Shown here: piece by piece, positions 33,052 to 44,021 of the stretch | Position numbering within the stretch: the stretch's first letter is position 1 | How the letters are laid out: every line of letters starts with the position of its first letter | Source: Streptomyces omiyaensis | GTDB taxonomy: Bacteria; Actinomycetota; Actinomycetes; Streptomycetales; Streptomycetaceae | Direction: 5' to 3' | Length of the DNA: 64,000 nucleotides | NCBI RefSeq assembly: GCF_014650895.1 | Contig: NZ_BMVV01000004.1 | Span: 124,001-188,000, forward strand | The notes under the pieces: model-generated | Seen by the model: the letters and a program-made list of their open reading frames with translations, nothing else | Database searches by the model: none | What the model was told of the DNA's origin: nothing | Program-made: the position numbers and the translations under genes

Positions 33052-33532
33052 CCCGGCCGTCCGCCGTCCCCGGCCCCGGTGCCATCGGGGCCAGGGGCAG
33101 CGCCGCCCAGATGATCTTGCCGCCGCCCGCGGTGTGCTCGACGTCGCAGGCGCCGCCGGACTCCAGGGCGATCTCCTTGACCAGCAGCAGTCCCCGGCCG
33201 CCGGTCTGGCCGTAGTCCGCCTCCAGCGCCTTGGGCCGGTAGGGGTGGTTGTCCTCGACGGACACCCGGACCCACTCCGGCCCGATGGCCACCTCGACCG
33301 CTATCTCCGGGGAGAGCAGCGCCGCGTGCCGCACGGCGTTGGTGACCAGCTCGGAGACGATCAGCAACAGTCCGTCCTTGATGTCCTCGTGGACCGGGAC
33401 TCCCTGGCGGGCCAGCAGATCGCGTACCGCGTGCCGGGCCTGGGGGACGGAGACGTCGACCGCGGGAGCGGTGAAGCGCCAGACTCCTTCGTAGGACGGT
33501 GGCCGGGCGGGGACACCTCCGCGGGCATCCAT
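33017..33532 (-). CDS. RsbW-like ATP-binding protein (HATPase_c anti-sigma/regulator)
   Basis: Protein of 171 residues from ATG 33532 (GTG 33568 in frame is an alternative). The GHKL nucleotide site shows as LLIVSELVTNAVRHA (N box), VRVSVEDNHPYRP (D-x-N variant of G1) and GQTGGRGLLLVKEIA (G2). Streptomyces carries many such free-standing RsbW-like kinases, usually acting in sigma-factor or morphological regulation. No anti-anti-sigma partner is adjacent, so the target is unknown. Overlaps idi at the 3' end. Confidence 0.88.
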   Translation of the reverse strand: MDARGGVPARPPSYEGVWRFTAPAVDVSVPQARHAVRDLLARQGVPVHEDIKDGLLLIVSELVTNAVRHAALLSPEIAVEVAIGPEWVRVSVEDNHPYRPKALEADYGQTGGRGLLLVKEIALESGGACDVEHTAGGGKIIWAALPLAPMAPGPGTADGRVTSPRRDPSAP

Positions 33533-33662
33533 GATCCGGTTCCCACCCTCGTGCTCGATTCTCGCCACACTGCGAGTCTTGGCAATGTGGAGGGGTCTCC
33601 CGACCTACTGACCAGAAGTCGACACGTATCGGCCACCTTCTGATCGGTGACGTGTGACGACG

Positions 33663-34328
33663 TCAGTTGTCCGACTGATCCTGTGCGTTTTCCGGGGGAG
33701 CCTTCGGGGCCGGCCGGGTGGCCTGTTCCGGCTGCGGAGCGACCATGCCGACGATCCTGCGCCCGCCGACGCCGATCGCGATCAGCCCGAGGCCGTCGAA
33801 GAGCAGCGCGAGCGAGAAGAAGCAGCCGAGGACGTAGCGGCTGCTCTCCGGCCAGTCGAAGAGGACCAGCAGCCCGAGGAGCAGGCCGAAGGCCCCCTGG
33901 AACAGGGTCCAGCCGAACTGCGGGCCGCGCACCACCACGCTGCCGACCAGCCGGAACACCCCGCCGGTGAGGAAGAGCAGGGCGGCGAACATGGTCAGCG
34001 CCTCGGCGGAGCCCTCCGGGTGACGGATCACCACCACGCCCGCCGCGATGTTCAGCGCCGCGACCACCGCGGCCGGCCAGAAGTGACCGGTGCCCCGGGA
34101 CTGCACCGCCTGGAGCAGCCCGACTCCGCCGCCCAGGAGCAGCAGCCAGCCGAAGAGCAGCATGGAGGTGAGGGTCGCGAGCCCGGTGTAGACCAGCCCG
34201 ACGACACCGCCGAGCACGAGCAGGGCGCCCAGCACGGCGAGCCGGCCGAAGCTCCGGCCGAGCCGCTTTCCCTCACGGGCCAGCTCCTGCACGGGATCGC
34301 CGCCCTCGTCCCGGATCTCCTCGGTCAT
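33663..34328 (-). CDS. HdeD-like (DUF308) membrane protein
   Basis: Protein of 221 residues. After a hydrophilic start (MTEEIRDEGGDPVQELAREG) it has six hydrophobic helices in three hairpins: LAVLGALLVLGGVVGLVY, LLFGWLLLLGGGVGLL, LNIAAGVVVI, FAALLFLTGGVFRL, FQGAFGLLLGLLVLF and FFSLALLFDGLGLIAIG. A Pro-rich tail follows. GGAGGAGG precedes ATG 34328. HdeD relatives are linked to acid resistance in enteric bacteria; the role in Streptomyces is unknown. Divergent from the enoyl-CoA hydratase gene. Confidence 0.88.
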   Translation of the reverse strand: MTEEIRDEGGDPVQELAREGKRLGRSFGRLAVLGALLVLGGVVGLVYTGLATLTSMLLFGWLLLLGGGVGLLQAVQSRGTGHFWPAAVVAALNIAAGVVVIRHPEGSAEALTMFAALLFLTGGVFRLVGSVVVRGPQFGWTLFQGAFGLLLGLLVLFDWPESSRYVLGCFFSLALLFDGLGLIAIGVGGRRIVGMVAPQPEQATRPAPKAPPENAQDQSDN

Positions 34329-34401
34329 CGTGCCTCCTCCGCGGCGCCTGACGACCCCCTCGCCGATCGTACGGTCGGCGCCGGTGGATAGCATCCGGCC
34401 C

Positions 34402-35154
34402 ATGGAGACCGTGGAGCCCCGGCTCGTCGACACCGTCACGGACGGGATCGCGACCCTCGTCATCAGCAACCCGGCCAAGCGCAACGCGATGACGGCCGGG
34501 ATGTGGCGGTCGCTGCCCGGCGTCCTCGACCGCCTCGCCGCCGACCCGGCGGTCCGGGTGCTCGTGCTGACCGGGGCGGGCGACACCTTCTGCGCTGGCG
34601 CCGACATCTCGGCGCTGCGCGAACCGGGCGACGAGCAGCAGGCCCTGGCGGTCCGCGCCGAGGAGGCGCTCGCCGCCTTCCCCAAGCCGACCCTCGCCGC
34701 CGTGCGCGGCTACTGCGTCGGCGGCGGCAGCCAGCTCGCCGGCGCCTGCGACCTGCGGTTCGCCGCCGAGGACGCCCGCTTCGGGATCACCCCGGCGAAG
34801 CTCGGCATCGTCTACCCGTCCTCCTCCACCCGGCGGCTCACCGCCCTGGTCGGCCCGGCCGCCGCCAAGTACCTGCTCTTCTCCGGCGAACTGATCGACG
34901 CCGGGCGGGCGCTGCGGACCGGCTTCGTGGACGAGCTCCACCCGGCGGAGGCGCTGGGGAAGCGGGTCGGGGAGTTCTGCCGGATCCTCGCCTCCCGCTC
35001 GCTGCTCACCCAGGCGGCGGCCAAGGAGTTCGCCGACGGGCGGCTCGACCGGGACGCGCACTGGACCGCGCAGGCACGCGGCAGCGGCGACACCGCCGAG
35101 GGCGTCGCCGCCTTCCTGGAGCGCCGGGCGCCCCGCTTCACCTACGGGCTCTGA
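34402..35154 (+). CDS. Enoyl-CoA hydratase/isomerase family protein
   Basis: Protein of 250 residues with the crotonase fold: NPAKRNAMTAGMW, oxyanion-hole loops AGADISALREPG and AAVRGYCVGGGSQLAGACDL, and the trimer-forming GIVYPSSSTRRL. The position of the second catalytic Glu is Ser/Thr-like (PSSSTRR), so hydratase activity is uncertain; isomerase or another crotonase reaction is possible. No ribosome site is seen before ATG 34402, and GGATAGCAT lies about 10 bases upstream, so the mRNA may be leaderless. Confidence 0.85.
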   Translation: METVEPRLVDTVTDGIATLVISNPAKRNAMTAGMWRSLPGVLDRLAADPAVRVLVLTGAGDTFCAGADISALREPGDEQQALAVRAEEALAAFPKPTLAAVRGYCVGGGSQLAGACDLRFAAEDARFGITPAKLGIVYPSSSTRRLTALVGPAAAKYLLFSGELIDAGRALRTGFVDELHPAEALGKRVGEFCRILASRSLLTQAAAKEFADGRLDRDAHWTAQARGSGDTAEGVAAFLERRAPRFTYGL

Positions 35155-35157
35155 GGG

Positions 35158-35799
35158 TCAGCCCTGCGGCAGGTCCTCGGTGCGCACCGAGCGCCAGCGC
35201 TCCACCAGGTGGGCGGGGGCCTTGAGCGGGGAGCCCGCGTCGTACGGCGGCTGGGGGTCGTACTCGGTGAGCAGCTGGACCGTCATGGCGGCCTCGTCGC
35301 CGGCGATCCGGCCGAGCAGGTGCAGGCCCATGTCGATGCCGGAGGAGACGCCGGCGGCGGTCACGTACTTGCCGTCGAACACGACCCGCTCGCCGGTGGG
35401 CTCGACGCCCAGCGCCCGCAGCTCGTCGAAGGCCAGCCAGTGGGTGGTGGCGCGGCGGCCTTCGAGCAGTCCGGCGGCGGCGAGGAGGAGCGAGCCGGTG
35501 CAGACCGAGGTGGTCCAGGTGCTGGTGGCGTCGGCCGTGCGGAGCCACTGCCGGATCTCCGGGTCGTGGGCGGCCTGCCGGGTCTCGGGGCCGCCGGGGA
35601 CGAGGACGACGTCCGGGTGCGGGACCTCGGCCAGGGACTTGTCGGCGGTGAGCGCGAGGCTCCCCTGGTCGTTGCGGACCGGACCGGGCGCCTTGGCGAC
35701 GAAGACGGTCTCCGCCCCGGGCAGCCGGGAGAGGATCTCGTACGGCCCGACGGCGTCGAGCGAGGTGAAGCCCTCGAAGAGCAGGACGGCGATCTGCAT
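35158..35799 (-). CDS. DJ-1/PfpI family protein
   Basis: Protein of 213 residues. It begins MQIAVLLFEGFTSLDAVGPY. The nucleophile elbow is TSVCTGSLLLAAAGLL with Cys at the centre, followed by RRATTHWLAFDEL. These features match the isonitrile-hydratase-like and GlxA-type branch of DJ-1. It starts 14 bp after the GlxA-type regulator, so the two form an operon, and the regulator shares the same N-terminal domain. Possibly a small-molecule hydratase or sensor. Confidence 0.9.
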   Translation of the reverse strand: MQIAVLLFEGFTSLDAVGPYEILSRLPGAETVFVAKAPGPVRNDQGSLALTADKSLAEVPHPDVVLVPGGPETRQAAHDPEIRQWLRTADATSTWTTSVCTGSLLLAAAGLLEGRRATTHWLAFDELRALGVEPTGERVVFDGKYVTAAGVSSGIDMGLHLLGRIAGDEAAMTVQLLTEYDPQPPYDAGSPLKAPAHLVERWRSVRTEDLPQG

Positions 35800-35813
35800 G
35801 GGTGTGTTCCCTT

Positions 35814-36803
35814 TCAGCTGGCGGGTCCGGTGACGGGTGGCGCGTGGAAGCGCCTGCGGTAGTCGGCCGGGGCGGTGCCGAGCGCCTTCACGAAGGCGCG
35901 GCGCATCGCCTCGGGCGTGCCGTAGCCGGCGGCGCGGGAGACCTCCTCGACGCCGCCGCCGGTCTCCTCCAGGAGCCTGCGGGCGTGTTCGAGGCGGATC
36001 CGGTCGACGTAGCGGCCCGGGGTGACCCCGGTCTCGGCGCGGAAGGCGCGGGCGAAGTGGCGGGGCGAGAGCCGGGCGCGGGCGGCGAGCCGCTCGACCG
36101 ACAGGTCGCCGTCCGGGTGCTCGGCGATCCACGTCTGGACGTCGCGCAGGGGTTCGCGGCGCGCGGTCTGGGCGGCGAGCTGGGCACTGAACTGCGCCTG
36201 GTTCCCGGGTCTGCGGAGGAAGACCACCAGCATCCGGGCGATGGCGAGGGCCGCCTCCCGCCCCAGGTCCTCCTCGACGAGCGCGAGGGCCAGGTCGATG
36301 CCGGCGGTGACGCCGGCGGAAGTGGCGATCCGGCCGTCCCGGACGAAGATCGGATCCGGGTCGACGTCGACCTCCGGGTACCGGCGGGCGAGGTGCTCGC
36401 AGGCGATCCAGTGGGTGGTGGCCCGGTGTCCGTCGAGGAGGCCCGCCTCGGCGAGCCGCAGCGCCCCGGTGCAGACCGAGACGAGGCGTTCGGCGCGCGG
36501 GCCGTGGACGCGCAGCCACTCGACGAGCTCGGGGGCGGAGTCCCGGGTGCCCTCGCCGCCGGGGACGACCAGGGTGTGCGGCGGTCCGTCGGCGACCGCC
36601 TCCGCGAGGGTGGTGTCGGGGAGGATCCGCAGCCCGCTGCTGGTGCGGACCGGCCCGCCGTCCAGGGAGGCGGTACGGATCGGATAGGGGTCCCGCGCGG
36701 CGCCCGCGGCCCGGCCGGCGGCGTGGAACACCTCGACCGGTCCGGTCACGTCGAGGCTCTGCACGTCGTCGAAGAGGACGACGAGGACGGGGCGCTGGGT
36801 CAT
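35814..36803 (-). CDS. GlxA-type transcriptional regulator (DJ-1 domain plus AraC HTH)
   Basis: Protein of 329 residues. An N-terminal DJ-1-like domain (about 1-190) contains LVSVCTGALRLAEAGLLDGH. The C-terminal AraC domain (about 220-329) has two HTHs: LSVERLAARARLSPRHFARA and VEEVSRAAGYGTPEAMRRAF. ATG 36803 follows GAAGGA. It probably senses a metabolite through the DJ-1 pocket and controls its operon partner, a free-standing DJ-1 protein. Divergent from the SCO6745-family gene. Confidence 0.93.
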   Translation of the reverse strand: MTQRPVLVVLFDDVQSLDVTGPVEVFHAAGRAAGAARDPYPIRTASLDGGPVRTSSGLRILPDTTLAEAVADGPPHTLVVPGGEGTRDSAPELVEWLRVHGPRAERLVSVCTGALRLAEAGLLDGHRATTHWIACEHLARRYPEVDVDPDPIFVRDGRIATSAGVTAGIDLALALVEEDLGREAALAIARMLVVFLRRPGNQAQFSAQLAAQTARREPLRDVQTWIAEHPDGDLSVERLAARARLSPRHFARAFRAETGVTPGRYVDRIRLEHARRLLEETGGGVEEVSRAAGYGTPEAMRRAFVKALGTAPADYRRRFHAPPVTGPAS

Positions 36804-36922
36804 GGCCCCATCCTTCGGGCCCGCCCCGGACGGCCGCAAGGACGCCTTCCCCACCTTTCCTGCCATCCGCTCCGGGGAGGGGGCGTTCCCTCCGTACCAA
36901 GCAGTCGGTTAGGTTCTCTGCC

Positions 36923-37789
36923 ATGACCACTTCGCTGCCGCCGCGGGCCGGGCGCCGCTGCCACAACGCCCTGAACCCGCTCCACTCCACGCTGTACTTC
37001 TCCCCCGACCTCGACCGGGAGTTCGGGGCGCTCGGCTTCACCGACCCCGCCGCCATGCGGCTCGCCGCCCGCAGCGCCCCGCTCGGCGCCGTCGGCGCCG
37101 GCACGGTCGCCGCGACCTTCTACAACTACCGCCACGAGCTGCTCGCCCGGCACCTGCCGGCCGTCTGGGAGACCGCCTCCCCCGCCGCCGTCCTCGACGC
37201 CCGGCTGCGGACCGCCGACGCCACCCTGCGCCGGCTCCTCGGCGAGGAGGCCGTCGCCTCCCCCGAGATGGCCGAGGCCGCCGCGCTCGCCCTGCGGGCC
37301 GCCGAGGCGTGCACCCGGCACGCCCGCCCCCTCTACTCCGCCAACGCCGACCTGCCGGTGCCCGGGGAGCCGCACCTCGCCTACTGGCACGCGGCGACCC
37401 TGCTCCGCGAGCACCGGGGCGACGGCCACCTAGCGGCGCTGCTCTCCGCCGGCCTCGACCCGGTCGAGGCGCTCGCCTCCCACACCGCCACCGGCAAGGG
37501 CATGGCCCCGCGCTGGGTCCTCGGCACCCGGGGCTGGGGCCGCGCCGACTGGGAGGCCGCCCGGGAGCGGCTGCGCGGGCGCGGGCTCCTGGACGCGGAC
37601 GGCGAGCTGACGGAGCGGGGCGCCCGGCTGCGGTCGGAGCTGGAGGAGACGACGGACCGCCTGGACGCGGCCCCGTACGAGCACCTCGGCGCGGCCGGCG
37701 TGGAGCGGCTCACCGAGCTGGCCCGCGGCTTCCTGATCGCCGCCGCCGGCGCGGGCGCCTTCCCGGCCGACCTGGTCGGCAAGGGCTGA
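36923..37789 (+). CDS. SCO6745 family protein (SalK-like)
   Basis: Soluble, mostly helical protein of 288 residues, starting MTTSLPPRAGRRCHNALNPL. Recognisable segments are HSTLYFSPDLDREF, AATFYNYRHELLARHLP and HTATGKGMAPRWVLGTRGWG. It matches the family named after S. coelicolor SCO6745, also called SalK-like; no enzymatic function is established to my knowledge. GTTAGGTTCT just upstream could be a -10 region, giving a very short leader. The gene neighbourhood agrees with that of S. coelicolor. Confidence 0.85.
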   Translation: MTTSLPPRAGRRCHNALNPLHSTLYFSPDLDREFGALGFTDPAAMRLAARSAPLGAVGAGTVAATFYNYRHELLARHLPAVWETASPAAVLDARLRTADATLRRLLGEEAVASPEMAEAAALALRAAEACTRHARPLYSANADLPVPGEPHLAYWHAATLLREHRGDGHLAALLSAGLDPVEALASHTATGKGMAPRWVLGTRGWGRADWEAARERLRGRGLLDADGELTERGARLRSELEETTDRLDAAPYEHLGAAGVERLTELARGFLIAAAGAGAFPADLVGKG

Positions 37790-37823
37790 GGCGGCCCGGC
37801 GGGGCCGCACGGCGCGCGGGGAC

Positions 37824-37854
37824 GGGTCGGTTGCCGCGTACGGGTGACCGACCC
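37824..37854 (+). other. Inverted repeat between the SCO6745-family gene and tex
   Basis: GGGTCGGT and ACCGACCC, perfect 8-bp arms 15 bases apart, about 50 bp before the tex start. It could be a weak terminator of the preceding gene or a regulatory hairpin in the tex leader. Confidence 0.4.
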
Positions 37855-37904
37855 GGCAGAATGCCGGTGCAAGCAGTAGGCACGAGAAGGCGAGTCGGGA
37901 CACC

Positions 37905-40355
<2,451 letters not shown>

Positions 40356-40366
40356 GCCCGCGACGC

Positions 40367-40403
40367 ACGCCCCTGGTGCCGCTCTCCGCGGCGCCGGGGG
40401 CGT
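40367..40403 (+). terminator. Terminator hairpin after tex
   Basis: ACGCCCCTGGTGCCG pairs with CGGCGCCGGGGGCGT over 15 positions (two G-U pairs on the plus-strand RNA) with a 7-base loop, 11 bp after the tex stop. No U tract. Confidence 0.65.
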
Positions 40404-40420
40404 CGTGCGCGGTCCGCCCG

Positions 40421-40985
40421 TCAGTCGCGTGCGCCGGGGGGCTCCGGGAAGGCCGGCCGGGGCCCGAGCCGCGGCGGCGACGTGCTCCTCGTCCGCGCCG
40501 GGCGCAGGGCCGGGGGCGACGCCCTGCCCGAGGCCGACGAAGAGTGCCCGGAGGGCGAGGGCGAGCCGTCGCGCCCGCTCCTCCGTGACGGCGCCGCCCC
40601 GGTGCCGCCTGCCGGCGAGCGGGGCGGCGAGGTGCGCGTCCTGCTCCCGGACGGCGACGGCGAGCCGCTCCCCGGGGGCGGCGTCGCGCAGCGCCATGTC
40701 GAGCAGGGTGATCCGGAGGACGGCGACGGCCCGCGCCTCGGGGGCGTCCCCGCCACGGCGGTGGTGGCGGGCGAGGGCGTCCACGGCGCCGAGGAGGTCG
40801 GCGCCGTCCGGCGCCGCCCGCCCGAGCTCCTCGTCGTACGGACCGAACCGGTCGGCGACGAGGGCGGTCACGAGGCCGCTCCCGCTGCCGAACAGCGAGG
40901 AGACGGCGCCGGTGGTCAGTCCGGCCCGCTCGGCGCTCTCGTCCAGCCGGGCCCGGTGGCCGTCCCGGGCGACGAGCTCGCCCTG
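40421..40985 (-). pseudogene. Degraded TetR-family regulator
   Basis: In one minus-strand frame I read ARDGHRARLDESAERAGLTT then GAVSSLFGSGSGLVTALVAD, clearly a TetR helix-turn-helix with deviations (Ser for Tyr in the usual VYxxFxSK; a residue missing before LDE). A plausible C-terminal domain follows to about 40450. That frame has no stop and runs into tex antisense. The natural-looking end (RPAFPEPPGARD, stop at 40421) is in a different frame. No start with ribosome site exists. Frameshift plus substitutions point to a decaying gene. Confidence 0.6.
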
Positions 40986-40989
40986 CTGC

Positions 40990-41181
40990 GCCGCCGGCCG
41001 CTCCGGAGGCACCTGCCGCTGGTGGCGGCCCACGACGGCGGGTGGGCGCTCGCCGCGGCGGCGGGTGCCCTGGTGGCGCGGCGCGGCGGCGGGGCCGGCG
41101 GCGAGCCGTGGGTCGGATACCAGGCGGTGGCGCCGCTCGCCTTCGCCGCGCTGCTCGCGGCCGGCCCCGCCACCGCGGGGG
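40990..41181 (+). other. Possible relic of a membrane-protein gene
   Basis: The plus strand reads HLPLVAAHDGGWALAAAAGA, then LVARRGG and PWVGYQAVAPLAFAALLAAG, two hydrophobic stretches with no start codon or intact gene around them. It may be the remains of a transporter formerly divergent from the TetR pseudogene. Weak evidence. Confidence 0.3.
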
Positions 41182-41586
41182 TCACGGCAGGAAGCGCAGC
41201 GCCCAGTCGGCCCGGTGGGCGATCGTGAGGTCGTCGGCCCCGGTGAGCGGGCGCAGGACGCGCTCGGCCGTCTTCGGGTCGGCCTGCACCAGGTCGACGA
41301 TCTCCGCGGCGAGGCCGTCCTGGTCGTCGCCGAGGTCGGCGGCCGAGGCCCGGACCAGGACCGGGAGGGTCTCGGGGCCGCCGAGGGCGGCGAGGACGCC
41401 GCCGAGGAGTTCGCGGGCGTAGCCGTTGCGCTCGGCGACGGCCGCGTCCAGCTCGGACTCCAGGCGCGGCAGCAGCGCCCGGTCGCCCCCTGCGGCGATC
41501 TCGTCGGCGAGGTCGATCGTGGCGTCGACGTCCGCGTCGAGGTCGTCCAGCATCGCGAGGAGCCGGGTCACGCTGTCGTCGGTCAT
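41182..41586 (-). CDS. Small HEAT-repeat-like hypothetical protein
   Basis: Acidic, all-helical protein of 134 residues (MTDDSVTRLLAMLDDLDADV...). Pairs of helices such as LLPRLESELDAAVAERNGYA and LLGGVLAALGGPETLPVLVR resemble HEAT units. Its ATG overlaps the stop of the ComB-like gene (ATGA), so it is translationally coupled to it. No catalytic residues are recognisable; a protein-protein role is inferred from the fold only. Confidence 0.75.
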   Translation of the reverse strand: MTDDSVTRLLAMLDDLDADVDATIDLADEIAAGGDRALLPRLESELDAAVAERNGYARELLGGVLAALGGPETLPVLVRASAADLGDDQDGLAAEIVDLVQADPKTAERVLRPLTGADDLTIAHRADWALRFLP

Positions 41587-42320
41587 GGTGCCTCCGTAAA
41601 TGCGCCGTCCACGAGGACCGGCACGGTCGTGGAGCCGTCGATCTCGGCGGCCACGGCCACGTCCTCGGGAAAGCCGTACTCGTACAGTTCACGGCCCGAG
41701 TCGCAGCCGTGCAAGGCGGCGGCCGGGTCGTCCGTCGCCGCCCACAGCGTGGCCGCCGCGGTCGCCTCCGGAGTCGGGTGGAGCCCCGGCGCGAGGGCGC
41801 GCAGGGCGTCGAGGACCGCACCGGCCCCCAGGTGGTCCTCCAGGGCGGGGCGGAGCGAGCCGTCCGGCCACCGCTCCCCGGAGGCGATCACGGCGAGGGG
41901 CCGGGCCGCGGAGCCGTATCCGTGGCGGACGAGCAGCCGGGCGACGGCGGTGCGGTTGCGGAGGGAGGCGGCGACGACGGCCGCGCCGCCGGAGGCGGCC
42001 CCCGCGGCGAGGGCGGAGCCGTTCGGGGAGGGCAGGACCAGCCGGGCCGGCGCGGGCGCGGCGCGCAGCGCCGCGGGGGAGAGCGACCAGGGGTGGTCCG
42101 GGGTCGTCTCGCTCCGCCCGACGGCGAGGACGGCGTCGTGCTCCCGCGCGTAGCCGGCGGCGGTGGCGTCCCGCCAGCGGTACGGGTGCACGGCCGAGCC
42201 GCCCTCGACGGCGACGCCGACGGCCGTCGTGAACGACAGCACGTCCACGACGACCACGCACGCGGCGGTGCGGGCCAGGGCCCGCGCCTCCACGGGCCCC
42301 CAGCCGAAGGCGACGCTCAT
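41583..42320 (-). CDS. 2-phosphosulfolactate phosphatase (ComB) family protein
   Basis: Protein of 245 residues. The N-terminal VVVVDVLSFTTAVGVAVEGG carries the catalytic Asp and Ser/Thr region of ComB. LVLPSPNGSALA and CDSGRELYEYGFPEDVAVAA are further family blocks. ComB makes sulfolactate in coenzyme M synthesis in archaea; in Streptomyces, which lacks coenzyme M methanogenesis, the substrate is probably another phosphorylated 2-hydroxy acid. TGATG overlap with the ABC-F gene. Confidence 0.85.
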   Translation of the reverse strand: MSVAFGWGPVEARALARTAACVVVVDVLSFTTAVGVAVEGGSAVHPYRWRDATAAGYAREHDAVLAVGRSETTPDHPWSLSPAALRAAPAPARLVLPSPNGSALAAGAASGGAAVVAASLRNRTAVARLLVRHGYGSAARPLAVIASGERWPDGSLRPALEDHLGAGAVLDALRALAPGLHPTPEATAAATLWAATDDPAAALHGCDSGRELYEYGFPEDVAVAAEIDGSTTVPVLVDGAFTEAP

Positions 42321-43957
42321 CAGAGCTCGGTGACCTTGCCGCCGGCGACCTCCAGGCGCCGGCCGACGCGGACCGCGTCGAGCATCCGGCGGTCGTGGGT
42401 CACCAGCAGGAGGGTGCCGTCGTAGGAGTCGAGCGCGGACTCCAGCTGCTCGATGGCGGGCAGGTCGAGGTGGTTGGTCGGCTCGTCGAGGACGAGGAGG
42501 TTGACCCCCCGGCCCTGGAGGAGGGCGAGCGCGGCGCGGGTCCGCTCGCCCGGGGAGAGGGTGGTGGCCGGGCGGAGCACGTGGTCCGCCTTGAGGCCGA
42601 ACTTGGCGAGCAGGGTGCGCACGTCGGCCGGCTCGGTGTCCGGGACGGCGGCGCAGAAGGCTTCGAGGAGCGTCTCGGTGCCGTGGAAGAGCCTGCGGGC
42701 CTGGTCGACCTCGCCGACGACGACGCCGGAGCCGAGGACGGCGTGGCCGGAGTCGAGCGGGAGGCGGCCGAGGAGGGCGGCGAGCAGGGTGGACTTGCCG
42801 GCGCCGTTGGCCCCGGTGACGGCGACCCGGTCGGCCCAGTCGATCTGGAGCGAGACGGGGCCGAAGGAGAAGTCGCCGCGGCGGACCTCGGCGTCGCGCA
42901 GGGTGGCGACGACGGAGCCGGAGCGGGGCGCGGAGGCGATCTCCATCCGCAGCTCCCACTCCTTGCGGGGTTCGTCGACGACGTCGAGGCGCTCGATCAT
43001 GCGCTGGGTCTGGCGGGCCTTGGCGGCCTGCTTCTCGCTGGACTCGCCGCGCAGCTTGCGGCCGATCTTGTCGTTGTCGCCCGCCTTGCGGCGGGCGTTG
43101 CGCACGCCCTTGTCCATCCAGTTGCGCTGCATGAGCGCCCGGCTCTCCAGGGAGGACTTCTTGTCGGCGTACTCCTCGTACTCCTCGCGGGCGTGCCGGC
43201 GGGCGGTGGCCCGCTCCTCCAGGTAGGCGTCGTAGCCGCCGCCGTAGAGGGTGATCTGCTGCTGGGCGAGGTCGAGTTCGAGGACCTTGGTGACCGTGCG
43301 GGTGAGGAACTCGCGGTCGTGGCTGATGACGACCGTGCCGGCCCGCAGGCCCTTCACGAAGGCCTCCAGGCGCTCCAGGCCGTCGAGGTCGAGGTCGTTG
43401 GTCGGCTCGTCGAGGAGGAAGACGTCGTAGCGGGAGAGGAGGAGGGAGGCGAGGCCGGCGCGGGCGGCCTGGCCGCCGGAGAGGCCGGTCATCGGCTGGT
43501 CGAGGCCGACGGTGAGGCCGAGGGAGGCGGAGACCTCCTCGGCGCGCTCGTCGAGGTCGGCGCCGCCGAGGTCCAGCCAGCGCTCCAGGGTGGTGGCGTA
43601 CGCGTCGTCGGCGCCGGGCGTGCCGTCGACCAGGCCCTGGGTGGCCTCGTCCATGGCGGCCTGGGCGGCGGCGACGCCGGTGCGGCGGGCCAGGAACTCC
43701 CGGACGGTCTCCCCCGCGCGCCGCTCGGGCTCCTGCGGCAGGTGTCCGACGGTGGCGGTCGGCGGCGAGAGGCGGACCTCGCCCTCCTCCGGGGCGTCGA
43801 GCCCGGCGAGCAGCCGCAGCAGGCTGGACTTGCCGGCGCCGTTGACGCCGACGAGCCCGATCACGTCGCCGGGGGCGACGACGAGGTCGAGCCCGGCGAA
43901 GAGGGTGCGTTCGCCGTGGCCGGCGGCGAGGTCCTTGGCGACGAGAGTGGCAGTCAT
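42320..43957 (-). CDS. ABC-F family ATPase
   Basis: Protein of 545 residues with two ABC domains and no membrane segments. The first has Walker A GLVGVNGAGKSS, signature LSGGQAARAGLASLLL and Walker B VFLLDEPTNDLD. The linker (about 240-330) is rich in Arg/Glu and long enough to reach the ribosome. The second domain has GANGAGKST, LSPGERTRAALALL and LLVLDEPTNHLD. ABC-F proteins act on ribosomes, in translation control or antibiotic protection; no resistance cluster is nearby. GAGGT precedes ATG 43957. Confidence 0.94.
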   Translation of the reverse strand: MTATLVAKDLAAGHGERTLFAGLDLVVAPGDVIGLVGVNGAGKSSLLRLLAGLDAPEEGEVRLSPPTATVGHLPQEPERRAGETVREFLARRTGVAAAQAAMDEATQGLVDGTPGADDAYATTLERWLDLGGADLDERAEEVSASLGLTVGLDQPMTGLSGGQAARAGLASLLLSRYDVFLLDEPTNDLDLDGLERLEAFVKGLRAGTVVISHDREFLTRTVTKVLELDLAQQQITLYGGGYDAYLEERATARRHAREEYEEYADKKSSLESRALMQRNWMDKGVRNARRKAGDNDKIGRKLRGESSEKQAAKARQTQRMIERLDVVDEPRKEWELRMEIASAPRSGSVVATLRDAEVRRGDFSFGPVSLQIDWADRVAVTGANGAGKSTLLAALLGRLPLDSGHAVLGSGVVVGEVDQARRLFHGTETLLEAFCAAVPDTEPADVRTLLAKFGLKADHVLRPATTLSPGERTRAALALLQGRGVNLLVLDEPTNHLDLPAIEQLESALDSYDGTLLLVTHDRRMLDAVRVGRRLEVAGGKVTEL

Positions 43958-44021
43958 CAGACCTCGCATCCTACGTGGGCGCGCGGGACCGTACGGGTAC
44001 GGTCCGGGCACGGACGGCGGC

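Noticed and set aside
42320..43957. ABC-F gene considered as an antibiotic self-resistance determinant
   Set aside because: No antibiotic biosynthesis genes are nearby, and the sequence alone does not separate resistance from housekeeping ABC-F proteins.
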